64,000 bases of DNA from Lysobacter sp. 5GHs7-4 (GTDB lineage: Bacteria; Pseudomonadota; Gammaproteobacteria; Xanthomonadales; Xanthomonadaceae), in NCBI RefSeq assembly GCF_021284765.1, contig NZ_CP089924.1:310001-374000 (forward strand), read 5' to 3'. Every line of letters starts with the position of its first letter. Position 1 is the first letter of the stretch. The position numbers and the translations under genes are program-made. Shown here piece by piece: positions 49,292 through 58,391 of this stretch. The notes under the pieces are model-generated. The model saw only the letters and a program-made list of their open reading frames with translations, was not told the origin of the DNA and ran no database searches.

Positions 49292-49372
49292 CAGGATCCG
49301 GCAAGCCGGAGGCGCACCGCATCGGCGCAGGTATGGGCCATGGCGATGGTGCGGTTGTCACCGCACCCTACG
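49292..49372. repeat. Dispersed ~85-bp palindromic repeat, copy 4 (inverted)
   Basis: Runs from AGGATCCGGCAAGCCGGAGG to CACCGCACCCTACG, the reverse order of copies 1-3, with a diverged centre. Confidence 0.6.
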
Positions 49373-49440
49373 ACCCGCGTGCGAATCGCGGGCAGGGCAG
49401 GGACCGCTCGGCGAGAGCCGAATGCCCCATACCCCACACC

Positions 49441-49710
49441 TCAACGCTGCTGCGGATCCGACGTCTGCTGCGCGGCCGCCGCCAACTTGCGCGCTTCGGC
49501 CTGCTCGCGCAGGCGGCGCAGTTCGTTCGGGTCCAGCATCATGCCTTCGTCGCGGCTGGCGCTGCCGATGCGCGCGGCCATCAGGCCCAGGATCCAGGCG
49601 ATGAAGAAACCCAGCGACGCCAGCAGGGAAATCACCAGCAGCGCGCCCGAGGAGGCCTTGAAGGCGACTACGAGCGCGGCCAGGGCCAGTAGCAGAAACA
49701 GCCAGTACAT
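49441..49710 (-). CDS. Small two-helix membrane protein
   Basis: The 89-aa product has two closely spaced hydrophobic segments (about residues 2-20 and 27-48) and a charged C-terminal helix ending in Gln-rich residues. No family recognised. The start at 49710 (MYWLFLLL) gives a natural membrane N-terminus. A phospholipid synthase gene lies next to it on the same strand. Confidence 0.7.
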   Translation of the reverse strand: MYWLFLLLALAALVVAFKASSGALLVISLLASLGFFIAWILGLMAARIGSASRDEGMMLDPNELRRLREQAEARKLAAAAQQTSDPQQR

Positions 49711-49837
49711 CGCGGCGGTGCTCCCTTGCGGAGGTGGTTGCCAGTCGCCGCGAGTGTAGCGCGCCGACCGCGCCCCTACAGCCCGGCGACCGGCCCGCGG
49801 CGACCGCTCGTCGCGCATGACGTGACCCAGTGCGCGT

Positions 49838-51274
49838 TCACAGCAGCGGCGAGACCAGCCGCGCCAGCGCCTCGGGCAGGCGCCGCCGCCACAGCCCTTG
49901 TTCGCGGTCCGTGCGCACCCGCGGCGCGTAGCTGCATTCGGCCTGGATCAGCTGGGCCAGTTCGGCCGCCAGCGTGCGGTCGTGGAACAGCACCGAGATC
50001 TCGAAATTCAGCCGGAAGCTGCGGTGGTCGAAGTTGGCGCTGCCGATGATGGCCAAGTCCTCGTCGCACAGCAGCGCCTTGGTGTGCAGCATGCGCGGAC
50101 CGTACTCGTGGATCTTGACCCCGGCCTCCAGCAGCTCGTCGAAGTAGGAACGCGCGGCGTAGGTGACCAGCCGGCTGTCGCTCAAGCGCGGCACCAGCAG
50201 ACGTACGTCCAGGCCGCCCAAGGCGGCCGACGTCAGGGCCATGCGCGCGGCTTCGCCGGGCACGAAGTAGGGCGTCACCAGCCACACGCGCTCGCGTGCG
50301 GCATGGATCGCGCCCACGTGCAGGCGGTGGATCGCCTCCCAGGACGAATCCGGGCCCGACACCAGCACCTGCGCGGCGATGTCGCCGCGCTGCGGCGCCG
50401 GATGCTGCAGCCGCAGCGGCGCCTGCCCGGTGGCATAGGCCCAGTCCTCGCAGAACACCAGCTGCAGCTCGCGCACCACGTCGCCTTCCAGGCGCAGGTG
50501 CAGGTCGCGGTAGGCGTCCTTACGGATGCGTTCGTCTTCCTCGTCGGTGATGTTGATGCCGCCGGTGAAACCGACCGAGCCGTCGATCACCACGATCTTG
50601 CGATGCGTGCGCAGATTCAGCCACGGCCGTTTCCAGAACCAGCGCAGCTTCATCGGATGGAACCACGCCACCTCGCCCCCGGCTTCGACCAGCGGCCGCA
50701 GGAAACGCCGCGAGGTCGACCCCGAGCCCACCGCGTCCAGCAGCAGACGCACCTGCACGCCGGCGCGCGCGCGCTCGACCAATGCATCGCGCAGCGCCGT
50801 GCCGCAGCCGTCGGGCTGGTAGATGTAGTACTCCAGGTGGATGTGCTCGCGCGCCTGGCTCACCGCCTCCAGCAGCGCCGCGTACTTGGCGCCGCCGTCG
50901 ATCAGCAGGCGCGCCTGGGTGGCGGTGGTCGGAGGCAGGCCGGTGGTCGCCTGCGCCAGCTTGGCCAGCTCCACCGCTTCCGGCGATTCGCTCAGGCCGG
51001 ACATCGAGGCCGGCAACGCCGCGCGTGCGCGCACCCGGCGCAGGCGCTGGCGATGGATGCGCTGCGGACCGAACACGTAATAGATGAGGAAGCCCAGGTA
51101 GGGCAGGGCAGCCAGGCTGATCAGCCAGCTCAGCGTCGCCACCGGCTCGCGCTTTTGCAGCACGATCCACAGGCCCAGCCCGATCAGGTACGCGGCCCAG
51201 CCCAGGGTCAGGTACAGGCCCAGGTGCGGGATGCGGGTCAGATCGTTCCAGAACGCGGACAACAGGTCGGGCAC
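49838..51274 (-). CDS. cls: Cardiolipin synthase
   Basis: The 478-aa enzyme has two N-terminal membrane helices (about residues 15-35 and 42-65) and two phospholipase D motifs. The first is HRKIVVIDG with FTGGIN behind it (about residue 220), and the second is HTKALLCDEDLAIIGSANFD (about residue 395). It joins two phosphatidylglycerols into cardiolipin. The start is a GTG at 51274, six bases after AAGGAG; a longer frame to 51523 is GC-rich leader. Confidence 0.92.
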   Translation of the reverse strand: MPDLLSAFWNDLTRIPHLGLYLTLGWAAYLIGLGLWIVLQKREPVATLSWLISLAALPYLGFLIYYVFGPQRIHRQRLRRVRARAALPASMSGLSESPEAVELAKLAQATTGLPPTTATQARLLIDGGAKYAALLEAVSQAREHIHLEYYIYQPDGCGTALRDALVERARAGVQVRLLLDAVGSGSTSRRFLRPLVEAGGEVAWFHPMKLRWFWKRPWLNLRTHRKIVVIDGSVGFTGGINITDEEDERIRKDAYRDLHLRLEGDVVRELQLVFCEDWAYATGQAPLRLQHPAPQRGDIAAQVLVSGPDSSWEAIHRLHVGAIHAARERVWLVTPYFVPGEAARMALTSAALGGLDVRLLVPRLSDSRLVTYAARSYFDELLEAGVKIHEYGPRMLHTKALLCDEDLAIIGSANFDHRSFRLNFEISVLFHDRTLAAELAQLIQAECSYAPRVRTDREQGLWRRRLPEALARLVSPLL

Positions 51275-51526
51275 GGCGTACTCCTTGGGACGAGCGGCGC
51301 GGGCGCGCCGATCGCGCGCCCAGGCTAGCCCGAGGCGGCAGCGGCGCAAAGTAGGTGCCGCCGGCGAGCGGTAGGATGCACAGGCCTGCACACGGACCGG
51401 CCAGGGGAGAGGCGCACGCGCATGGGCGACGGCATCGCAGCCGCGCCGCATGCCCACGCGGCTCGTCGGGCGGCCGCGCCGGTCGGGCACAGCCAACGGC
51501 GCTCCTTCCGACCAGGACCTCATCCC

Positions 51527-52300
51527 ATGAAAATCGCCACCCTGCTACTGCCGCTCCTGCTGGCCTGCCCGCTGCTGCCCGCCGCAGCGCAAGCGGCCGC
51601 CGTCGGCACCGCCACGCGCAGCGTCAACGTCTCCGGCAGCGCCGAGATCAAGGTCGCCCCGGACGAGATCCTGCTCAACGTCGGCGTGGAAACCCGCAAC
51701 GTTGAGCTGGCCCCGGCCAAGCGCCTCAACGACGAGCGCGTCGCCGCCGCGCTGGCCTTCCTGACCCGCAGCGGCGTGCCCGCCAAGGACGTGCAGACCG
51801 ATTTCATCAGCATCGAACCGCAGTTCGATTACGACGACACCGACCGCGCCAGCCAGCAACGCTCGCGCCTGGTGCCGGTGATGTACGTGGTGCGCAAGAG
51901 CATCGGCATCCGCCTGACCAAGGTCGAGGATTTCGAGACCGTGCTGGCCGGCCTGCTCGACAACGGCGTGCAGTACATCCACGGCATCGAGTTCCGCACC
52001 TCGCAGCTGCGCAAACACCGCGACGCCGCACGCGCGCTGGCGGTGCAGGCGGCCAAGGACAAGGCCGACGCGCTGACCGCCGGCCTGGGCGCGCGCCGCG
52101 GCGCCGTGCAGCAGGTCTCCGAATCCTACTCCGGCGGCTGGTGGCGCAGCGGCAGCGCCTGGGGCGGCGGCGGCCGCGGGCAGATGATGCAGAACACGGT
52201 GCAGAACCTCGGCGGCGGCGAGGGCGGCGACGGCGCCACGCTGTCGGTGGGACAGATCAGCGTGAGCGCGTCGGTGGACGTGACCTTCGCGATCGAATGA
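51527..52300 (+). CDS. SIMPL domain (DUF541) periplasmic protein
   Basis: The 257-aa product has a signal peptide (about residues 1-23, AQAAA). The SIMPL domain has VNVSGSAEIKVAPDEILLNVGVETRN at the start, AAKDKADAL about residue 175, and a final VSASVDVTFAIE strand. Members such as BP26 form channel-like oligomers; the role in most bacteria is unknown. There is a Gly/Trp-rich loop (WWRSGSAWGGGG) near residue 210. It is divergent from cls. Confidence 0.88.
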   Translation: MKIATLLLPLLLACPLLPAAAQAAAVGTATRSVNVSGSAEIKVAPDEILLNVGVETRNVELAPAKRLNDERVAAALAFLTRSGVPAKDVQTDFISIEPQFDYDDTDRASQQRSRLVPVMYVVRKSIGIRLTKVEDFETVLAGLLDNGVQYIHGIEFRTSQLRKHRDAARALAVQAAKDKADALTAGLGARRGAVQQVSESYSGGWWRSGSAWGGGGRGQMMQNTVQNLGGGEGGDGATLSVGQISVSASVDVTFAIE

Positions 52301-52351
52301 ACGCCACGCAGCGCCCGCCTCGAATACCGGGCCGATGCGCGTGCGGCGGTC

Positions 52352-53287
52352 TCAGTAGCGCCCGATCGAAGGATCGACGACGTCGGCCCAGGCCTGGATG
52401 CCGCCTTCGACGTAACTGACGTGCAAGTGCCCTTGTTGGCGCAAGAACACGCCGGCGTGGTAGCTGCGGTCGCCACGGTGGCATAGCACCGCCAGGGGCG
52501 CCTCGGCGGGCAGGTTGCGAATCTCGTGGGTACCGTCGTCCATATGCAGGAAGGGCACCGGCAGCCGCGCCAGAGCACGTTCCTGCGCGGGCCGTATGTC
52601 GACGATGGTCAGGCTGCCGTCGCGCGCACCGGCGTCGGCCTGGGCGGGAGAGATCGGGCGCACCGGTTCGGGCACGGGCGCCTTGGGATGATGCAGCAGC
52701 AGACTGGGGCCGCGCTCGACGTCTTGCCAGTCTATCGACAGGTCGTCGCCGCGCTGCGCGCTGATCGGGTCGAACTGCAGCACGCCGCCGCCCTCCAACG
52801 GCAGCGCGATGGCGTCCTGCCGGCGCGGCGCGAAGCTCAAGGATGCGCAGTACTGCCTATCCACCCGGATCTCCGCCACCGTGCCGGCGACGCTGTTGTC
52901 GATGACCGCGCGGATGAAGTCGGCCGCCGCAGGCGTCACCTGCACCGCCGGCGGTCGCCGCTCGGGCGCGACCAACCCCAGAGCCGCGTGCAGTTCGCCG
53001 GTGTTGGCCATGCGTTCGATGGCATCGCCGCTGGCCACAAGCTTGCCGTCGAAATACAGCCTGGGCGTCGCCGGCCCATCGCCGAAGCTGCGTAGCGCCG
53101 CACCCAGCGCCGGGTCGGCGAGCACATCGACGTGGGCATAGTCCATGTCGATCCCATCCAGTACATGGCACGCCCTGAGCGACGGACCGAACTCGGGCGA
53201 TCGCGGCGTTCCGCGCATGAACAACACGAGGCGATGGGCGCGCAGCAGGGCTTCGATGCGCTGGCGCGCGGGCGGGGACGTGTTCAT
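52352..53287 (-). CDS. Glutaredoxin-IscA-rhodanese fusion with degenerate glutaredoxin site
   Basis: The 311-aa protein has three parts. The first is a Grx4-type glutaredoxin fold (about 1-108, with TPRLYFDGKLVASGDAI). The second is an A-type/HesB-like domain (about 112-205, with VQVTPAAADFIRAVIDN). The third is a C-terminal rhodanese (about 222-311, with LTIVDIRPAQERAL and the Cys in LCHRGDRSYHA). Where monothiol glutaredoxins have CGFS, this one has FGPS (residues 33-36), so Fe-S or glutathione binding by that Cys is lost. A fusion of this type with an intact site is known from Xanthomonas (from memory). This one may be a diverged paralogue acting mainly through the rhodanese. Confidence 0.8.
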   Translation of the reverse strand: MNTSPPARQRIEALLRAHRLVLFMRGTPRSPEFGPSLRACHVLDGIDMDYAHVDVLADPALGAALRSFGDGPATPRLYFDGKLVASGDAIERMANTGELHAALGLVAPERRPPAVQVTPAAADFIRAVIDNSVAGTVAEIRVDRQYCASLSFAPRRQDAIALPLEGGGVLQFDPISAQRGDDLSIDWQDVERGPSLLLHHPKAPVPEPVRPISPAQADAGARDGSLTIVDIRPAQERALARLPVPFLHMDDGTHEIRNLPAEAPLAVLCHRGDRSYHAGVFLRQQGHLHVSYVEGGIQAWADVVDPSIGRY

Positions 53288-53553
53288 GGCGGCCAGCCTC
53301 CTGCGGCCAGTGCGGCGGAATTCCAAAGTTTCGACCGGGCCCTACGACGTCAAAAAACCGGTCGACATCGGCCGCCACTATAAGCGCAGGCGAAGACCGA
53401 GCGGGCAACGCGCGACTGCGGTACTTGAGCAGCGCATCGGCTTGGGTCATGGTAGGGCGAAGACGCGCCGCCGCGACGTACGGCCCATCGGTGCGCGGCA
53501 GACACGTTCTGTACCCGGCAAGGCAGCGATCTCCCACCGCGCGAGACGACGGC

Positions 53554-54222
53554 ATGGCAGTGCTCAAGACGGACTCCTATGACTGGCACACCTACGCGGC
53601 GAAGGACGCGTATCGCCTCACCAGTGCCAGGCATCAGGAGGCACGCCTGCTCAAGGGCCAGGCGTTCGGCCTGCGCAAGGCAGGATCGAAGAAAGACGTC
53701 TATCGACTGATCTTGAAAGCGCTGGGGCCGAGCACGGTGTTCTCGCTGTCTCAGGCAGAGGTGTCGAGTCTGCTGAAGAAAAGCCGCCCCGTGTCCGATG
53801 ATGCCGCGCGCGCCGATCCGCAAGCCAAGCGGCTGCAGGCGCGCCTGGGCAGGATCGATCCTACGGATTTCTGGGCGGTGGTCGCGGCGCTGAACTGGCC
53901 GAAGTTCGGCAACGATCCCGATTACGCCGACACCGCCAGATCGGCATTGCGCGAGTGCTATCGCCTGCAGGACGTGAAGCGGCTGGCCCGGACCGCCGCC
54001 GGCAAGCGGCGCGAGCTGCAAAAAGCCGTGGAGAAGCTGGAACGAGCGGCGCGAAGCCAGCTGTTTCTTGGCGGCGACGACAGCTTCTACGACGCATTGG
54101 CGCTGGCGGTGGGCAGCGGTAAAGTGCGTTTCGAGGCGTTCGTGCGCAGGCCGGAGTCGTTCGTGAAGAAGTTCAACGCGACACGGGTCGAGCAACATAA
54201 TTTCGAGTCCTGTTTCGACTAG
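53554..54222 (+). CDS. Protein of unknown function, 222 aa
   Basis: A soluble, basic, mostly helical protein with no signal peptide. A basic N-terminal half (KDVYRLILKALGPSTVFSLSQAEVSSLLKK) is followed by a segment FWAVVAALNWPKFGNDPDYADTA (about 110-130) and charged helices. No family was recognised with confidence. The ATG at 53554 (MAVLKTDSYDW) was chosen since the frame before it reads through the promoter side of the divergent glutaredoxin fusion gene. It lies 62 bp upstream of the DUF1566-like gene on the same strand. Confidence 0.6.
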   Translation: MAVLKTDSYDWHTYAAKDAYRLTSARHQEARLLKGQAFGLRKAGSKKDVYRLILKALGPSTVFSLSQAEVSSLLKKSRPVSDDAARADPQAKRLQARLGRIDPTDFWAVVAALNWPKFGNDPDYADTARSALRECYRLQDVKRLARTAAGKRRELQKAVEKLERAARSQLFLGGDDSFYDALALAVGSGKVRFEAFVRRPESFVKKFNATRVEQHNFESCFD

Positions 54223-54284
54223 CCCGACTCGCACCGCCGATACCTTGACCGCGGACCGCGGGCTTGCGCCTCAGGAGGTTTGCA

Positions 54285-54722
54285 TTGACCAGCGACGCCA
54301 CTACGCCGCGAACCGCGCAAGTGCCCGGCCTGCGTTTCATCGACAACGGCGACGGCACCGTAAGCGACGTCCATTTGGGACTGATGTGGTCCCGAGGCAC
54401 GCTCAACGAACGCGAGGTGGGCTACGCGGCCGCCGAGCGTCTCTGCGCGGATCTCAGGCTGGGCGGTTTCAGCGACTGGCGCTTGCCCACGATCGAGCAG
54501 TTGTTCGCCCTGGCCGATCGCACGCGGTCCGAGCCCGCGATCGATACCGCCGTGTTTTCGGTGACGCGCCTGGACTGGTATTGGAGCCGCACGCCCAGCG
54601 CATGGGCGCCGCCGGCGTACTGGATCGTATCGTTCGGCAACGGGCTTGCCAGTTACACCGCACCCGACAACTATCTCGGCGGCTACGTGCGCGCGTCGCG
54701 GCCGCTGCAGGCCGACCGTTAA
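54285..54722 (+). CDS. DUF1566 (Lcl C-terminal) domain protein
   Basis: The 145-aa product fits DUF1566, a C-type-lectin-like fold: RFIDNGDGTVSD at the start, GLMWSRG, then LRLGGFSDWRLPTIEQLFALAD, and WSRTPSAW. The start is a TTG at 54285, seven bases after a perfect AGGAGG (54273-54278); no ATG gives a fit. No signal peptide was found, although many members are exported. Confidence 0.8.
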   Translation: MTSDATTPRTAQVPGLRFIDNGDGTVSDVHLGLMWSRGTLNEREVGYAAAERLCADLRLGGFSDWRLPTIEQLFALADRTRSEPAIDTAVFSVTRLDWYWSRTPSAWAPPAYWIVSFGNGLASYTAPDNYLGGYVRASRPLQADR

Positions 54723-54836
54723 GGCGGAAGCCGCGGCCGTCGTCGACCCGGACCGGTATCGCCGACGCCCTTAGGCGCCGCGCGCTCGGCCCGCGTCGTC
54801 GCACGCGCTGCGACGGCCGCGGCCTAGCCTGGGCGC

Positions 54837-55940
54837 ATGGACGACGCCCGCCGCTCCCAACTCTCGGTCCAGCCCGCCGCCTTCAAGGGCCGCGGCGCGG
54901 CGTCCTACGTGCCCGGCCGCTACGCCGTCACCGCCGCCCACGGCGAGGACGACGGCTGGGGCTCGCTGCACGAAGCGGCCGACGAGGCCTCGCGCCCGGA
55001 CACCCAGGTCACCGAAGAACGCGCGCGCAGCATCGTCAACCGCAACGAGTCGCCCGACATCGCCTTCGGCCAATCGATCAATCCCTACCGCGGCTGCGAG
55101 CACGGCTGCGTGTACTGCTTCGCGCGGCCCTCGCACGCCTACCTGGACCTGTCGCCGGGCCTGGACTTCGAAACCAAGCTGTACGCCAAGACCAACGCCG
55201 CCGAGCGTCTGCGTGCCGAGCTCGCGCGCGCTTCCTACCGCTGCGCGCCGATCGCGCTGGGCATCAACACCGACTCCTATCAGCCCATCGAGCGCCGCTA
55301 CCGCATCACCCGTTCGCTGATCGAGGTGCTCAGCGAGTGCTCGCACCCCTTCAGCCTGATCACCAAGAACGCCGGCGTGGTGCGCGACCTCGACCTGATC
55401 GCGCCGATGGCGCGGCGCGGTCTGGTCACCGTGTACTTCTCGGTCACCACCCTGGACAACCACCTGTCGTCGAAGATGGAACCGCGCGCCTCGGCGCCGC
55501 ACGCGCGCCTGCGCGCGATGCGCGAGCTGGCCGACGCCGGCGTGCCGGTGGGCGTGATGGCCGCGCCGATGATCCCGATGATCAACGACGCCGAACTCGA
55601 ACACATCCTGGCCGCGGCCTTCGAGGCCGGCGCGCGCGCGGCCGGCTACGTGGTGCTGCGCCTGCCGCACGAGCTCAAGACGATCTGGCGCGAGTGGCTG
55701 GCCCTGCACTACCCGGACCGCGCCGAGCACGTGATGAGCCTGGTCCAGCAGATGAGCGGCGGCAAGGACTACGACAGCACCTACGGCACGCGCATGCGCG
55801 GCACCGGCCCGTTCGCGCAACTGATCGAGCAGCGCTTCGCCAAGGCCTGGCGGCGCTGCGGCTACGGCCGCCTGCCTGCGCTGGACACCGCCCAATTCGT
55901 GAAGCCGCGCTCAGTTTCGCCGCAGGGCGAGCTGTTCTGA
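54837..55940 (+). CDS. PA0069-family radical SAM protein
   Basis: The 367-aa protein has the cluster motif Cys87-x3-Cys91-x2-Cys94 (GCEHGCVYCFARPSH), preceded by INPYRGCEHG, as in the SplB-like PA0069 family. Family members are widespread in proteobacteria, but the reaction is unknown; a link to DNA or nucleic acid repair is only suggested by the SplB resemblance. It stands alone. Confidence 0.9.
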   Translation: MDDARRSQLSVQPAAFKGRGAASYVPGRYAVTAAHGEDDGWGSLHEAADEASRPDTQVTEERARSIVNRNESPDIAFGQSINPYRGCEHGCVYCFARPSHAYLDLSPGLDFETKLYAKTNAAERLRAELARASYRCAPIALGINTDSYQPIERRYRITRSLIEVLSECSHPFSLITKNAGVVRDLDLIAPMARRGLVTVYFSVTTLDNHLSSKMEPRASAPHARLRAMRELADAGVPVGVMAAPMIPMINDAELEHILAAAFEAGARAAGYVVLRLPHELKTIWREWLALHYPDRAEHVMSLVQQMSGGKDYDSTYGTRMRGTGPFAQLIEQRFAKAWRRCGYGRLPALDTAQFVKPRSVSPQGELF

Positions 55941-56152
55941 GCGGCTAGTACTGAGCGCCACGGCGCGGCGACGCCGCGCTTGTGCACGGCGCACTCGTCT
56001 CTTCCGGCGTTAGCGCACAGGCAACGCCGCCGCAGCCACCGCCTGCGCCAGGACGGTGGCATACGGTTCAGCCCGGCCGGCCACCCTGCACCGCCCCGTC
56101 ACGGTCGCAAACGGTACACTTCCCCGCCAGAGGAACTCCGAGTCCGTAACGA
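55941..56152. other. Intergenic region before the sensor kinase gene
   Basis: No gene or clear hairpin was seen here. The region should hold the promoter of the kinase/response-regulator pair. Confidence 0.4.
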
Positions 56153-57292
56153 ATGACCGAAGCCGCCGCTCAAGAAACGGGCGAGGACCGTTTCCGCATG
56201 GCGATGCAGGCCTCCGGCATCGGCATGGCCATCGTCGATCTGCAGGGCCGCTGGGTCGAGGTCAATCCGGTGCTAGAGCGTCTGCTCGGCTTCGATGCGC
56301 GCGACATGGTCGGCCGCCCGGCCGCCGAGTTCACCCACCCCGACGACGTCGCTTTGTCGCGCGGCTTTCTGGAAGGCCTGACCGACGGCGCCATACCGGC
56401 CCTGGACGTGCGCAAGCGCTACCTGCGCCGCGACGGCAGCCCGGTCTGGACCCACGCCAACGTGGCCGTGGTCCGTGGCCCCGACAACGCGCCGCGTTGC
56501 CTGCTGGTGCAGATCCGCGACATCGGCGCCCAGGTCGAAGCCGAGGCGCAGGCGCAGACCGACGCCGGCCGCTACGCCGACGCACTGGACGCCTCCAACC
56601 GCCACCTGCAATTGTTCGCCGACGCGGTCGCGCACGACCTGCGCGCGCCGCTGCGCTCGATCGAAAGCTTCTCCGGCCTGCTCGCCGACCGCGCCGCCGA
56701 GCGCCTGGACGAGACCGACCGCGACTACCTGGACCGCATCCGCGCCGCCGCCGGCCGCATGACCGCGCTGCTGGCCGCGCTCAACGAGCTTTCGCACGTC
56801 ACCCGCACCGCGATGCGCCAGGCGCGCGTGGACCTGAGCCTGCTCGCCGACTGGGTCGGCGCCGAATTGCTGGACGCCGACCCGCACCGCCGCGCCGACA
56901 TCCGCGTGCAGCCCGGCCTGTACGTCGAAGGCGACGAGCGCCTGCTCAAGCTGCTGCTGACCCAGCTGATGGGCAACGCCTGGAAGTTCTCGCGCGAGCG
57001 CGACCCCATCCGCATCGAGATCAGCGGTGAGCGCGCCGACGGCCGCCTGCGGGTCGGCATCCGCGACTACGGCAGCGGCTTCGACATGCGCTACGTCCAC
57101 AAACTGTTCGAACCCTTCCAGCGCCTGCACGGACCGGACCAGGGCGGCGGCCACGGCCTGGGCCTGGCGATCGCCAAGCGCATCGCCGACCGCCACCGCG
57201 GCCAGATTCAGGTCCAGTCCACGCCCGATGTGGGTAGCTTGTTTACCGTCGAATTGCCCGCTGCCGTGGGCGAGGAAACCGCGCATGCATAA
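56153..57292 (+). CDS. PAS-domain sensor histidine kinase
   Basis: The 379-aa soluble kinase has one PAS domain (about residues 12-125, with GRWVEVNPVLERLLGF and a HPDDVALSRGF loop). A HisKA domain follows, with His161 in VAHDLRAPLRSI, then a HATPase domain with GNAWKFSR (N box), DYGSGFD, and GHGLGLAIAKRI. No membrane helix. This type, in the phytochrome-kinase-like group, usually phosphorylates a stand-alone receiver, as encoded by the next gene, which overlaps by 8 bp. Confidence 0.9.
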   Translation: MTEAAAQETGEDRFRMAMQASGIGMAIVDLQGRWVEVNPVLERLLGFDARDMVGRPAAEFTHPDDVALSRGFLEGLTDGAIPALDVRKRYLRRDGSPVWTHANVAVVRGPDNAPRCLLVQIRDIGAQVEAEAQAQTDAGRYADALDASNRHLQLFADAVAHDLRAPLRSIESFSGLLADRAAERLDETDRDYLDRIRAAAGRMTALLAALNELSHVTRTAMRQARVDLSLLADWVGAELLDADPHRRADIRVQPGLYVEGDERLLKLLLTQLMGNAWKFSRERDPIRIEISGERADGRLRVGIRDYGSGFDMRYVHKLFEPFQRLHGPDQGGGHGLGLAIAKRIADRHRGQIQVQSTPDVGSLFTVELPAAVGEETAHA

Positions 57293-57719
57293 GGTCATCC
57301 TGCTGGTCGAAGACAACCCCGACGACGTCGAGCTGACCCGGCTCGCGTTCGAGGAGGCCAAGGTCGCCAACAAACTGGTGGTGGTCGGCGACGGCGCCGA
57401 GGCCCTGGACTACCTGTTCGCGCGCGGCCGCTACGCCGACCGCGACCCGGTCGACCTGCCCTCGATCGTGTTGCTGGACCTCAACCTGCCCAAGGTCGAC
57501 GGCCGCGAAGTGCTGCAGGCGATCCGCGCCAACGAATCCACCCGCACCCTGCCCGTGGTCGTGCTGACCACCAGCACCGAACCTTTCGACGTCGAAGCCA
57601 GCTACGCCCTGGGCGTGAACAGCTACATCCAGAAGCCGGTGGATTTCGAACAGTTCGTGTGGGCGGTCAAGCAGGTCGGTTTGTACTGGCTGGTGTTGAA
57701 CCACCCGCGCACGCCCTGA
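57285..57719 (+). CDS. Single-domain response regulator (Rcp1-like)
   Basis: The 144-aa product is one receiver domain: acidic pair in VEDNPDD, phospho-acceptor Asp65 in VLLDLNLPKVDG, Thr in VVLTTSTEP, and Lys in YIQKPVD. There is no output domain, so it must act by binding a partner or passing the phosphate on. Its start is inside the kinase gene (8-bp overlap), so the two form one phosphorelay unit. Confidence 0.92.
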   Translation: MHKVILLVEDNPDDVELTRLAFEEAKVANKLVVVGDGAEALDYLFARGRYADRDPVDLPSIVLLDLNLPKVDGREVLQAIRANESTRTLPVVVLTTSTEPFDVEASYALGVNSYIQKPVDFEQFVWAVKQVGLYWLVLNHPRTP

Positions 57720-57753
57720 GCGCAGGGCGCCTGCGCCGCGACGCCGTTCCGCG

Positions 57754-58290
57754 TCATCCCGCCGCGCCGAACCCCAGTCCGGCCAGACGCGCACGCACCG
57801 CGCGCAGGTGCAGGATCGGATAGACGTTGAACGCGATCTGCACCGCCAGGAACACCAGGGTTTCCATCCAGAACCCACGCCAGGCCACGTAAGCGATATA
57901 CGGCGTGAACAAAACCGCGGCCCAGAAGTGGGTGGCTTCCGCGGACTCGGCCTGGCGCCGCACCGCATCCAGGCTGCGCCGTCCGGCCGAGCGATACACC
58001 GAGCCGTTGAGGTAGCGCAGCGGCGTGTTCCGCAGCAGATCGCCGAAACCGCGCACGCCCAGCCGGCGATACCACGGGCGCGCGGACACCTCAGAGTCGA
58101 CCGCATGCAGCGCGCGAGGCATGCGCAGCACGAACAGCGGCTCGGCGACCTTGGCCAGGCCCATGAAATAGAACATTCCCAGCAAGCCCAGCCAGGGCGA
58201 GGCGTAGCCGATCACGCGTCCCAGCATGACGAAGCAGAAGGCGAAGAACGCCGCGGCGGCGATGAGCTTAGTCAGGTTTCGCCAGAACAT
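57754..58290 (-). CDS. Membrane protein of unknown function, 178 aa
   Basis: Two hydrophobic hairpins are visible: residues ~8-50 (LIAAAAFFAFCFVMLGRVIG, LLGMFYFMGLAKVAEPLFVL) and ~125-160 (FWAAVLFTPYIAYVAW, VFLAVQIAFNVYPILHL), with a basic cytoplasmic part between them. The FNVYPILHLRAVRAR ending resembles small glycosyl-4,4'-diaponeurosporenoate acyltransferase-like membrane proteins, but this is weak. No function is proposed. It converges on the response regulator gene. Confidence 0.75.
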   Translation of the reverse strand: MFWRNLTKLIAAAAFFAFCFVMLGRVIGYASPWLGLLGMFYFMGLAKVAEPLFVLRMPRALHAVDSEVSARPWYRRLGVRGFGDLLRNTPLRYLNGSVYRSAGRRSLDAVRRQAESAEATHFWAAVLFTPYIAYVAWRGFWMETLVFLAVQIAFNVYPILHLRAVRARLAGLGFGAAG

Positions 58291-58391
58291 TCACGCCGAC
58301 CCCTTGCGAACGCCGTCCATGGTGGCCCTAAATCCGATTGCGCCGCGATCGCGGGTCAGCGCGGTGCATGGCTCCGATTCGCGTGTGTGGG

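Larger units (their letters stand above)
49019..49440. other. Repeat-rich intergenic region
   Basis: No gene was seen in these 422 bp. They contain two inverted REP-like palindromes and one copy of the ~85-bp palindromic family, and must also hold the pdxJ promoter. Confidence 0.6.
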
